Below are positions 54,176 through 63,051 of a stretch of 64,000 nt of DNA, one piece after another. The notes beneath the pieces are model-generated. The model was not told the origin of the DNA. It ran no database searches and was given only the letters and a program-made list of their open reading frames with translations. The stretch is taken from positions 248,001-312,000 of the forward strand of contig JAPFFF010000056.1 of the NCBI GenBank assembly GCA_039105265.1. Reading direction: 5' to 3'. This DNA comes from Tritrichomonas musculus. Lineage: Eukaryota; Parabasalia; Tritrichomonadida; Tritrichomonadidae. The position numbers and the translations under genes were made by a program. How positions within the stretch are numbered: position 1 is the first letter of the stretch; each line of letters begins with the position of its first letter.

Positions 54176-57023
54176 ATACTGCAAGTATATTTTCACTTAT
54201 AATACTAGTAATAATTCCCACTGTCATTCTTCTTATTTTTGCAGTAATAGCAGTAGCACCAGCAAGAATCTTTAGTTTATTGTCATCATCTATGAAAACT
54301 TCATCTCCCACGCAATAGCAACTCGAGTCTGTAACACGCACAAGATAATCGCCGTGACTGGCAAACGTAATTGCGCTATGTTTGGTATCTATATTAGTAC
54401 AAATTCCTACGTACTCTTTCCATGTTCCTTGTGTTTTCACAGAACAAATACAGTCAGTGGTATCCTCTGTCGTGGAAACTTCCCATTTATCATTATTTCT
54501 CTTGTACACGTTTCCAGTAAGATACACAGGAGCACCAACTATGAAATCAGAAATAGAATTTACAGAAGTTTCTATAGGAGCGTAGTGTGTAATAGTTGTG
54601 CTGTTTGCTATTGTTCCTGTTATTGTTCCTGATACACGCAAATTACCACCAACATTTAAATTACTATATAATATAGTATTTGTATCTTGAAAACTTATTC
54701 TAGTAACATTTAAAAGTTGTCCAGCATCAACATTTATATTAAACTGGCCACAACTTCCTTCTGTATTATATCTGTATGAGAATTCCGCACTTTTATCTTC
54801 ATTTTCACCAAAAACTATATATTTACCCTTATTATTTTCATAACAACCATTAATAACCGTATTGTACTGCGGGTGTATATTTATTGTACCTTCTATAGTT
54901 GAATTCCCCGTAGTTTTCACATATTTTTCATTTGCTGTGACTTCTGTAAGTAGAGGTTCGAAATTAATATTACATGGATTTTGAAGATAAGTTTTCTTAC
55001 CAATTTTATCATATCTAAAGAAATCTTTATTAGAATCATCAGAAATTATAAAAGTGCTATGTGTGAGACCAAAACTAACTTCATTATAAGAAGAACCATA
55101 ATTTATAATCTTCAAAGCTGGATCTCCATAATTTGATTCTAAAGACACATGTTTACTATTATCGGTGTTCGCCATTACTATAGAATTATTTACTTCATCA
55201 TACGCAAACAAATCTTCTTTGATATTGGACTTTATTATATTCTCTACTAATTTTACAGTAGGCACAGCAACATTATTTGTGATAGAACTTTCGTCATACT
55301 GTTGTGAATTTACTACAGTAGGAATATCAGTTTTCAGAGCACAATCACTATTTTGTACTTCTTCTAGATAATTTTCTGCAATATAACATTCTCTGCCTTT
55401 ATAAGTTGATTTCACTAATTTTTCATTAATACGGTACTCAAAAGCGGAAGAAATAAGATCATACATACTATCATGTATATACAATATTTTTAGGTTACGA
55501 CAATCCGAAAACATACTGTTACACGACGATAATTCAACTGTAGCCGCTGTAATTATGTTTGAAATATCTAAAACTTCTAAAGAAACACAATGAGAACACA
55601 AACTGTCTATATTTACCACATTCCTCGAATAAAACATAGATAAATCAGCTTCCTTTAGTTTAAAACACTGTTCACACGTATCAAAGAAAAGAGTACATAA
55701 ATTATTGCTATATCTCTTATCAAATTTTATAGTCTCTAGGTTATTACACTTAAATATTAAATTTGTACATGATTTAACATTAGAAATATCAAAGTTGGTA
55801 AGATCAATATGAATTACGGTTTTAGAACAATTTCCAAAAGTATACAAAGAAGTTATATCTTTACCATTGAAATCAGTAGCAACAGAGATACTTGCAGGAC
55901 AATTTTTATTAAGCTGAATAGAATTAAATTTGACAACATTGCCATTATAAACTATACTTGGAACAAACTTTGTTAACATTGCTACTTTTTCTAGAGTAGT
56001 GATTCTACCATTACTAACATTATAAGTATAATCTCCATAAGTAAAAACATTTTCGGTGATAGTCTTTACAAATAAAATTATAGTTTCATTCTCTACACTA
56101 CACTTGATATAGCCAACTTTGTCACTCTCATAAGCAGCATAACCTGAAACATACTCAGCTGTATCTTCTATTTTTACATATACTTCTTTGTCATTCGCAC
56201 TTACATTATGTGTGATACCAAAAGATTTAGAAGTTCCATCTTCAAACATAGCTTTTACAGTTAAAGTACGTTCTTTTCTATTATATCTTTCATCTGCTGT
56301 GACTTCTGTAAGAAAAGGTTTCTGATCCTCAAGATTACAGGGATTTGCTAATAAAGTTTGTTTGTCATCTTTATCATAATGAAGAATAATATTATCATTT
56401 ATATCACTTATTAAAAAACCACAGGGTGTAGCGCCAAAACTAACTTCATTATAAGAAGAATCATAATTCACAATCTTTAAAGCTGGATTTCCATAATGTG
56501 ATTCTAGAGATACACATTTATTATTATCTGTGTTTGCCATCACAATTTCATTTTTTCCAGTATCATACGTAAATAAATTATATTTCGTCGTCAAATCTTC
56601 TACTAATTTTACAGTAGGAACAACGTTATCATTTGTAGTAGAACTTTCATCATACTGCTGTGAATTTACTACAGTTGGAATATCATCTTTTAGTCTATAT
56701 TTTTCATCTGCAACAGCTGTAGTTAAGAGAGTTGTATCTTCATAAATAAGATCATTTTTCTTGCGATATTCATTTTCAAGTTCCTTATTTGAAACATAAT
56801 TCAGGATTTCTTTATTAAATTCTTCGGTCTTAAGAAACTCAAATAAGTCTGTAGAAAGTGCATATGGTTCCAACATTTTTTTGATTTCCTCAACATTTAT
56901 ATTCGGACTTGAACTAACTCCACCTTGACACGAGTATTTTCTTATATATTCTATGATAAGCTCGTCTATAGTATTTACTTTCTTAATACTGCCAGCCTGC
57001 TCTATTGTGAACATTTTGGACAT
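54165..57023 (-). CDS. Large fibre-like protein with duplicated module and LRR-like insert, 952 aa
   Basis: In order: helical N-terminus; a ~150-residue module containing IPTVVNSQQYDESS and VMANTDNN; a middle domain; a stretch with repeated hydrophobic Asn/Cys pattern (VIHIDLTNFDISNVKSC, LETIKFDKRY, LKEADLSMF, SLEVLDISN; ~390-530) resembling BspA/DUF285-type leucine-rich repeats; a second copy of the module (IPTVVNSQQYDESS again at ~605); then a C-terminal fibre part with LNVGGNLRVSGTITGTI and a beta-rich end. Likely the spike of E6, replacing the unrelated fibre of E2/E4. Divergent from the 723-aa gene with 5 bp between ATGs. Confidence 0.7.
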   Translation of the reverse strand: MSKMFTIEQAGSIKKVNTIDELIIEYIRKYSCQGGVSSSPNINVEEIKKMLEPYALSTDLFEFLKTEEFNKEILNYVSNKELENEYRKKNDLIYEDTTLLTTAVADEKYRLKDDIPTVVNSQQYDESSTTNDNVVPTVKLVEDLTTKYNLFTYDTGKNEIVMANTDNNKCVSLESHYGNPALKIVNYDSSYNEVSFGATPCGFLISDINDNIILHYDKDDKQTLLANPCNLEDQKPFLTEVTADERYNRKERTLTVKAMFEDGTSKSFGITHNVSANDKEVYVKIEDTAEYVSGYAAYESDKVGYIKCSVENETIILFVKTITENVFTYGDYTYNVSNGRITTLEKVAMLTKFVPSIVYNGNVVKFNSIQLNKNCPASISVATDFNGKDITSLYTFGNCSKTVIHIDLTNFDISNVKSCTNLIFKCNNLETIKFDKRYSNNLCTLFFDTCEQCFKLKEADLSMFYSRNVVNIDSLCSHCVSLEVLDISNIITAATVELSSCNSMFSDCRNLKILYIHDSMYDLISSAFEYRINEKLVKSTYKGRECYIAENYLEEVQNSDCALKTDIPTVVNSQQYDESSITNNVAVPTVKLVENIIKSNIKEDLFAYDEVNNSIVMANTDNSKHVSLESNYGDPALKIINYGSSYNEVSFGLTHSTFIISDDSNKDFFRYDKIGKKTYLQNPCNINFEPLLTEVTANEKYVKTTGNSTIEGTINIHPQYNTVINGCYENNKGKYIVFGENEDKSAEFSYRYNTEGSCGQFNINVDAGQLLNVTRISFQDTNTILYSNLNVGGNLRVSGTITGTIANSTTITHYAPIETSVNSISDFIVGAPVYLTGNVYKRNNDKWEVSTTEDTTDCICSVKTQGTWKEYVGICTNIDTKHSAITFASHGDYLVRVTDSSCYCVGDEVFIDDDNKLKILAGATAITAKIRRMTVGIITSIISENILAVFKS

Positions 57024-57028
57024 AATAA

Positions 57029-59200
57029 ATGATGTTCGACATAGATGAAGAAATTATCAAGAGCCAAGTAAAAAATAAAGACTATAGAAATATGCTAGTG
57101 TTTATGTATGTAAACTGGACTAGTGTGACTGACACAAATAAAGAAATTATTCTTCGAAATATCATAGAAATTGCCAACAATTCTAAAAATTATGTAAAAG
57201 ATGCCCAAGATAAACTACAAGAAATGTTGACTTTTTACAAAACTAGACCTAAAGGGAGTCAACGCCAGAAAGCTGATTTAGCAAAAATATTAGAGTCAAA
57301 AGCAAAATATTTTCAAGATATATCTTCATATGTGAAACCTACATCATATGTAAAACTTAATATTCCTAACAAAACCAAACAAAAGAAACCTCCCCTAATT
57401 AATATTGTTGATGATGATGATGATACTGCTGAACTTAAAATAGAAGAGGAAGAAGAACCCGAATCTGATAAACATTATTACAGAAACAGATATAATGAAG
57501 ATTTATCTACGCTTACTAATATAATTGTACTTGAAAAAAATGTTGCAGACTCACTTTTGTTATACTACAGAATTGCAGATGATCCTGATAAATATCCTTT
57601 ATTCAACAAAAAGGATACAAAGCAAATTAGGTCTCTTGTAGAAACTTTGACAAAGAATATTGATTCTAATAATAGAAACTCTGACAAGATTGCTGGGCTT
57701 GTGGAAGATTTGATGAAATTCGAAAATCAAAGAAGACAAACAAATATAGAAACTGTGAGCAAGCTTGCTGAAATTGACAAACAAAACTTACAAAACATGA
57801 GTAATGAAGAAAAAGAAAGGTTAGTAAACTCATATAATAAATCTTCTGCTGTAGATGCTGCACAGCTTCGTAAATTTGGTTTGTTAAATGAAAATTTCAC
57901 AGAAGAGAATCTCTATAGTTATTACAATCGTGCTTGCTCTCCAAAAGATGATTCTGATACCAGAGTAAGAAATCTTGTTTTACAGTTGCATGCTGCTATT
58001 CGTGAGACAAACATTTTTGATTCTACTACAGAACCTAAGAATAAAGAGCAACTCCAAAACTTATTAAAGTATATTTCCGAGAACGGAGATCGAGAAATCT
58101 TTTACAATATGAATAGCGATGACAATGAAAATGAATATTTTTTAGAACCTAAAACCATGTCACGAGAGGAAGTTATAGTATATAGTGATGATGATGATGA
58201 AATTGATAATGATGATGAACTTAACAATCTAAATTCATCTATAGCAACCTTTAGAGATTCACTTAAACGTAAAGGAGGAAAAAAGTTAGAAGACCAAGAA
58301 ATAAGGTTTGCTGATAGCGCTGCTAAAAGATTTAAACCTTATGGTGAATTTAATCGTGAAAATACTTATATGCCAGATAAGGATTTTACAGAAGATTTGT
58401 TGAAGAAACCTAAAAGAACTGTAGGTCAAAGAAAAAATAGAGATGTAAAAGATATACCAGATAAACTCAAAAGTTCTTTCAAAATAGCAAAATTATCAGG
58501 AGACGGGGATGTTTCCTTTTACAATCAACAATTATTAGATATCATCATCAATGGTAATTTCCGTATAAAGTATATACCGAACGCAGCTACACGAGATTTA
58601 GCACAAGAATATGCTTATAATCATGTAGATGATTCTGGACAACCTCGCTACAGGCTTCTTCCACCAAACACAAAAGATCCTAACGGAGTTAATATTACAG
58701 ATTTGAATGGAGATTTAGTTGATGATATTGTACTTGTAGATAAACGTGGAGTACCAAGAATTATTAACGGATATAAGATTGTTCGTGCTAGTCCATATAA
58801 GAAAGTATGGAAATCACAATTCAAATCACGTGAAGCTAGAAAAGAAACTCCATTTAATGTTTGGCTAGCAGCACAATTTGAAAAGTCTATCGACAACGTT
58901 GATTGGGCCAAAGGTGAATATAAACTTAAAGAAACAGAAGAAATGCAAAAATATACAGATCATTATACGAAATTAGGTTTAGGAAAACCAAGAATAAGCA
59001 AAAGACTGTCTCCTAGCTCATACTGGGCATCTATTTTCTCTCATATCTGGAAGTTCTTTTGGGATGTAGCTTATCCAAAATACAAATCTGTAATCAGGCT
59101 TCTAAATTATCTAGGTTTATCAAATGCTATGTACATTATTGTTGTTGATCTTGGTGTCAAACGTGAAGTAGAAGCAAAAGAATTTAACGGTAGAGAGTAA
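57029..59200 (+). CDS. Large conserved virion-module gene, 3' truncated by E7, 723 aa
   Basis: N-terminal helical region, acidic stretch (DDDDDTAELKIEEEEEPESD, ~130), long Asn/Lys-rich helical part, then a conserved region with TDLNGDLVDDIVLVD (calcium-loop-like), INGYKIVRASPYKKVW and SYWASIFSHIWKFFW. It matches the truncated gene 46408-47598 up to residue ~715. After that the reading frame ends within 13 bp of the E7 tip, so the natural C-terminus (~200 more residues in E5) is missing. Function unknown; size and acidity suggest a structural or scaffolding role. Confidence 0.7.
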   Translation: MMFDIDEEIIKSQVKNKDYRNMLVFMYVNWTSVTDTNKEIILRNIIEIANNSKNYVKDAQDKLQEMLTFYKTRPKGSQRQKADLAKILESKAKYFQDISSYVKPTSYVKLNIPNKTKQKKPPLINIVDDDDDTAELKIEEEEEPESDKHYYRNRYNEDLSTLTNIIVLEKNVADSLLLYYRIADDPDKYPLFNKKDTKQIRSLVETLTKNIDSNNRNSDKIAGLVEDLMKFENQRRQTNIETVSKLAEIDKQNLQNMSNEEKERLVNSYNKSSAVDAAQLRKFGLLNENFTEENLYSYYNRACSPKDDSDTRVRNLVLQLHAAIRETNIFDSTTEPKNKEQLQNLLKYISENGDREIFYNMNSDDNENEYFLEPKTMSREEVIVYSDDDDEIDNDDELNNLNSSIATFRDSLKRKGGKKLEDQEIRFADSAAKRFKPYGEFNRENTYMPDKDFTEDLLKKPKRTVGQRKNRDVKDIPDKLKSSFKIAKLSGDGDVSFYNQQLLDIIINGNFRIKYIPNAATRDLAQEYAYNHVDDSGQPRYRLLPPNTKDPNGVNITDLNGDLVDDIVLVDKRGVPRIINGYKIVRASPYKKVWKSQFKSREARKETPFNVWLAAQFEKSIDNVDWAKGEYKLKETEEMQKYTDHYTKLGLGKPRISKRLSPSSYWASIFSHIWKFFWDVAYPKYKSVIRLLNYLGLSNAMYIIVVDLGVKREVEAKEFNGRE

Positions 59201-59212
59201 GGGTGTTGATTT

Positions 59213-59650
59213 GGGAGGTCAGATAAATTTTAAAGTTAACGGTCGCCACTTTTGATCTTCATCTTTGAATCTTCATCTTTGAATCTTCATCTTTGAATTT
59301 ACATCTTTGAACTTGTTTAGTAGTATATATCAGGCGGTTTCCGTCGGGCTAAAGCCCACCGTCAACACGACTAATGACCAAAAATAACAACAACGAAAAA
59401 TAGAACTTTCAAAAATTTTTTATTTTTTTATCAGCAATTTATAATGTCAAACCAAGCCGAACAATTAAGCATCCTCATTAATAGAATCAACAAAAAGCTA
59501 AAAGGTTGGAGACCTGCATTAAAATACCTCTACGATAATGATGATGTTGTTGACGGAGTACTAAAAGAGATAAATCACTTTATTGAACAACTAAAGAAAT
59601 TCAACGGACCTGAACAATTAATAGCTGAACTTGAAGAACTCATTTATTAG
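59213..59650 (+). repeat. Left terminal inverted repeat of E7
   Basis: Inverted match to 4252-4674. Tip GGGAGGTCAGATAAATTTT, then TTAACGGTCGCCACTTTTG, a TTCATCTTTGAATC minisatellite, hairpins CGGTTTCCG and GGGCTAAAGCCC, and the 68-aa ORF. The hairpin GGGCT-AAAGCCC is perfect here while the E1 copy has one changed base. Confidence 0.87.
59444..59650 (+). CDS. 68-aa helical protein inside the TIR (E7 copy)
   Basis: Same as the E1 copy at 4251 except for a few substitutions (for example VVDGVL for IIDEVL). The open frame is kept in both, although about one base in ten to fifteen differs. The last codons overlap the end of the convergent 75-aa gene by 11 bp. Confidence 0.7.
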   Translation: MSNQAEQLSILINRINKKLKGWRPALKYLYDNDDVVDGVLKEINHFIEQLKKFNGPEQLIAELEELIY

Positions 59651-59867
59651 ACAATTCATTTAATTCTTTCTCAAGCTGATGAACTTTATTTTTGAGGCTG
59701 TTGATGTCTTCGATAAGAGACTCACGAACGGCGAGACCATCAGAGCCCAACATTCCTGATTTGATATTGTTGAGACATTGTTTGTAATCATAACACTTTT
59801 CTTTCAATCCTCGTTTGATTCGTTTTAATTCTGGTATTTCTTTCTTGTATTCTGTTAGTTCACTCAT
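59640..59867 (-). CDS. Coiled-coil protein, 75 aa
   Basis: Homologue of the E5 gene at 39318: YKKEIPELKRIKRGLKEKCYDYKQ, SGMLGSDGLAVRESLIEDI, C-terminal heptads. Divergent from the 77-aa gene with 14 bp between ATGs. An isolated piece of this gene survives in E3. Confidence 0.75.
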   Translation of the reverse strand: MSELTEYKKEIPELKRIKRGLKEKCYDYKQCLNNIKSGMLGSDGLAVRESLIEDINSLKNKVHQLEKELNELSNK

Positions 59868-59881
59868 TTAATAACAATTAA

Positions 59882-60115
59882 ATGTCTGTTATTAATCAAA
59901 TGAGAACCGTTCATGATGATAAACACAAAAACTATTTTGATAGATTACAATTAACGATGCAAAAGAATAGAACAAAAATAAACTCAGCACCGACAGTGAA
60001 ATGTTATAATGAAAAAGGCAATGTATTTCATGAACCACCACCAAAAACGGCTAAATCATTAAATCATCATGATTCACTTAATCATTCGGTGGTTGTCAGG
60101 AGCAACAACATTTAA
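59882..60115 (+). CDS. Small basic conserved protein, 77 aa (E7 copy)
   Basis: Counterpart of 39565-39798 with HDDKHKNYFDRLQLTMQKN and SLNHSVVV near the end. Overlaps the convergent 158-aa gene by 42 bp. Confidence 0.75.
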   Translation: MSVINQMRTVHDDKHKNYFDRLQLTMQKNRTKINSAPTVKCYNEKGNVFHEPPPKTAKSLNHHDSLNHSVVVRSNNI

Positions 60116-60550
60116 AATATATTCATTAATGACTTTTGATTGTTGGTCAACAACATTTGAAAGCTTATTGATATGTTCTTCAAGTATTTTATTTTTGTTG
60201 TTCAATTGATTGATTTGCTCAGTGAGTTCGTTTAATGATTCCTTCATTATTGATATATCAGCTTTGATGTTGTCGTTTTCGAGTGTTTTAGTGATTGTGT
60301 TCCCAACTTTCTTCAAATAAATGTCGCCACCACATCGTTTACCGTCTTTGCAATTACGTTTAGTGATTTTGTATTCATTGCCGTCATTAGTGATGATTTT
60401 ATAAATCTTGTTCAAATAGTTAGTCGTTTGTGTTTTCATTTGCTCGATATTCTTTTGATAGAACAAATTGAACTCTTCAATTGATTTAAACACTTTTGAT
60501 TCATTAATGTTTTCGTTTATTACTTTAAGTTCATTAATGTTATCATTCAT
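60074..60550 (-). CDS. Conserved Maverick protein with coiled coil, 158 aa
   Basis: Counterpart of 39800-40246: FKSIEEFNLFYQKN, TTNYLNKIYKIITNDGNEY, KITKRNC, GGDIYLKK, then heptads. The C-terminus is ~10 residues longer and reads into the 3' end of the 77-aa gene. Confidence 0.75.
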   Translation of the reverse strand: MNDNINELKVINENINESKVFKSIEEFNLFYQKNIEQMKTQTTNYLNKIYKIITNDGNEYKITKRNCKDGKRCGGDIYLKKVGNTITKTLENDNIKADISIMKESLNELTEQINQLNNKNKILEEHINKLSNVVDQQSKVINEYILNVVAPDNHRMIK

Positions 60551-60586
60551 TTATATTCATATTAAATCATTATTTTTCATTGTTTT

Positions 60587-60841
60587 TCATTTAACTTCAT
60601 TCAATATTGATTTACCAAATTTGCCCACTTTGTCGACAGCATTTAATCCTGTATCAATTGCGTCAACTACTTGACCAACACCAGGAATGAATTGTGTGAT
60701 TGGTTTAACTCTGTCCATGATTTGCTTTCCAACATCAACAACTTTTGGAATTGCTTTAACTGCTTTCTGAGCGAATGATTTAACTTTACCGCCAATTGAT
60801 TTAAATGCGTTCTTGATTTTGTTGAATATACCGACACCCAT
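60587..60841 (-). CDS. 84-aa amphipathic peptide (E7 copy)
   Basis: MGVGIFNKIKNAFKSIGG start, basic amphipathic helix, KAIPKVVDVGKQ, the IPGVGQVVDAIDTGLNAVD middle and a GKSILNEVK end. Compared with E5, hydrophobic and Gly positions are kept while polar ones vary, as expected for an amphipathic membrane-active helix. Divergent from the capsid gene (49 bp). Confidence 0.7.
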   Translation of the reverse strand: MGVGIFNKIKNAFKSIGGKVKSFAQKAVKAIPKVVDVGKQIMDRVKPITQFIPGVGQVVDAIDTGLNAVDKVGKFGKSILNEVK

Positions 60842-60890
60842 AATTTAATTGATGATAAAAGTGATTTATTTCCTTTTTATTCAATTATAA

Positions 60891-62963
60891 ATGTTATATC
60901 GAAACGAAAGAGCTCATAACCTTCGCACTGAAACAGGAAACGTTCTTCATGCATTTGAAGAAATGAGAAACATGATTAATGTTAATGACGGAACACGTTC
61001 ATTTTCATTTAGAACTGTTGACTGTCATGACCAACCAGCTCCATTTCATCAAGGGCAGTATTCGCAAATAAGTTTAACACATCCTGACCACTTCGTCAGT
61101 GATATTGATAAAGGTTTCTTAACATTTCACGTTAAATTAGATTTATCATTGAATACAGATATGAGTAAATTAAATGAAATCGATGACCCATACAATTTAT
61201 ATAAATTATTTGTCGGTTTCAAATCATCAAATCAGTTGTTTGACAGGTTAGAGATTCTTCATAATAATGTCAATGTCGGATACCAACAGAATGAATGCAT
61301 TCGTGAAGGCTTCTTATATTCTTCAGTTAAACCAGAAGCCGAGAAGAAACGCCGCAGATTCGTTCATTCATTGTGGGAAAACGTCAGCAACTATTCACAG
61401 ACACATGCAGGAGCTTATGTTAATTTGAATTCATTTAAGAACACAGGAAGAAGCGAAGTCGAATTTGATTTGAATGTTCCTTTTGATGATTTGCTTGCTT
61501 TACAAGCATTTGATTTATTCCCTAACGGAATCATTGGTGATTTATCAATTCGTTTTCAAGTTAGTCCCGCTGGTCTTGTTTGGGCAGTATTAGACCCTTT
61601 CACAGTTGCAGAAGCGAAAGTATTTCTTGAAGATAATGATTCAATATCTATGGATGAATTAGATAGATTAAAGGAAATCAAAGCCCGTGGACATCTTCGT
61701 CATCAATTCACACAAATCGGTAATCAAGCAGTGATTCCAGGTCCAGGAACTCCGTCACCAGACCCATCACCAACACCAACACCTGTACCACCATCACCAT
61801 CACCTGACCCATCACCAGAAGAAGAAGATAAACCAGAACCATCACCATCACCTGAACCAACACCAGCACCAATCAAATATAAACTCACTTATAGGCTTGG
61901 CGAACAATATAACTTTGGAAGCGATGGTTCATATACTTATGATGATATTGCAACAGACCTTTCAATGTATTTCAGTTATACAGCAGAAGAGTTCGCAAAA
62001 TTAGACCTCAAACCAACAGCAACTGATGAAGAAATTTGTTTAGCAAATCCAGATTACACAAAACCACCATTGACACACAACGACGGAAAGTATTATGTTT
62101 GGCAAATTGAGAAAACAGTTGCTAAATCAGCTCTCAGAGTTGTTAATGAATATCATGATGCAAGAGCTCAATTATTGAAAGAAACTTATTCTGCTCAAAC
62201 AGCAACATTAACAGTTAATCGAATGACCATCACAGCTTGTAAATCTAATATGCAAGGCTTTGGAGTTTGTGAAGCTACAAGACAAGGAATTGAAGACATT
62301 TTAAGACAAGGTTTAATCATTCCTTCACAAAAAGTTGATTATCATGCTTTCCCAATCGCTCCAGCAGCAAACGGAATCAAGTCAACATTGAATATTCCAT
62401 TAATCAATGCAACTAATTTATCAATCATGTTTCCAAAGCATCATAATGATTTAACAGTCTTTGAAAATCCAGTTTATCAAAACTGTTTCTTGAATATTGG
62501 TGGAAAGAACTTCCCAGACGAAAACGTTTCAACTATTGGTGCACGATTCTTTGAAAATCAATTAACGGCTGGTGATTTAGATGCAATCACTCTTTCATGC
62601 ACAAAGGAATTTGAAGACTCAATGACAATGCCAAAGAATGACGCGAACGGAAAGAGATACAAGAATACAATTAGTGATGCAACATCATTTGTTTTCAACA
62701 TTCAAACAGAACGAGCAAGCGCAGGATATTGTTATGACGGACTTGATGGAGGTTTCGGAAACGTTCAAATACAAGTCAATGGAATGCCTATCTATACAGG
62801 AGATGATGACACATATTACAATGTTGTTGAACCTGATGGAACTATCATCAGACCACCCCCAACACAATTATGGATAACTAGGGACACCTACTTCCATTTA
62901 TCTCTTGACGGTTTAGAATATCATGACGACGAATCACCAAAAGGAAGCCAAGCAAATGAATAA
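60891..62963 (+). CDS. MCP: Major capsid protein (double jelly-roll), 690 aa
   Basis: Close homologue of the E5 protein, with near-identical folded regions (SFRTVDCHDQPAPFHQGQYS; PFDDLLALQAFDLFPNGIIG; KVDYHAFPIAPAANG; ENQLTAGDLDAITL). The Pro-rich linker (~285-325) is longer and has an acidic insert (PSPEEEDKPEPSPSP). Followed directly by a double-hairpin unit and the integrase; the KilA-N gene of E5 is missing. Confidence 0.83.
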   Translation: MLYRNERAHNLRTETGNVLHAFEEMRNMINVNDGTRSFSFRTVDCHDQPAPFHQGQYSQISLTHPDHFVSDIDKGFLTFHVKLDLSLNTDMSKLNEIDDPYNLYKLFVGFKSSNQLFDRLEILHNNVNVGYQQNECIREGFLYSSVKPEAEKKRRRFVHSLWENVSNYSQTHAGAYVNLNSFKNTGRSEVEFDLNVPFDDLLALQAFDLFPNGIIGDLSIRFQVSPAGLVWAVLDPFTVAEAKVFLEDNDSISMDELDRLKEIKARGHLRHQFTQIGNQAVIPGPGTPSPDPSPTPTPVPPSPSPDPSPEEEDKPEPSPSPEPTPAPIKYKLTYRLGEQYNFGSDGSYTYDDIATDLSMYFSYTAEEFAKLDLKPTATDEEICLANPDYTKPPLTHNDGKYYVWQIEKTVAKSALRVVNEYHDARAQLLKETYSAQTATLTVNRMTITACKSNMQGFGVCEATRQGIEDILRQGLIIPSQKVDYHAFPIAPAANGIKSTLNIPLINATNLSIMFPKHHNDLTVFENPVYQNCFLNIGGKNFPDENVSTIGARFFENQLTAGDLDAITLSCTKEFEDSMTMPKNDANGKRYKNTISDATSFVFNIQTERASAGYCYDGLDGGFGNVQIQVNGMPIYTGDDDTYYNVVEPDGTIIRPPPTQLWITRDTYFHLSLDGLEYHDDESPKGSQANE

Positions 62964-62989
62964 ATAAATTGATTTTCATTAAATAATCA

Positions 62990-63019
62990 TTTTGCTTTGC
63001 AAAAGGGAACAGAGTTCCT
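62990..63019 (-). repeat. 30-bp double-hairpin unit after the capsid gene
   Basis: TTTTGC-TTT-GCAAAA then GGAAC-AGA-GTTCC. Same plan as the reverse complement of 19792-19821. Where bases differ in the stem, the partner also differs (GGGAC/GTCCC versus GGAAC/GTTCC). Confidence 0.85.
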
Positions 63020-63051
63020 TCATAAATTAATGCTTTATTTTTGTGATTCAA

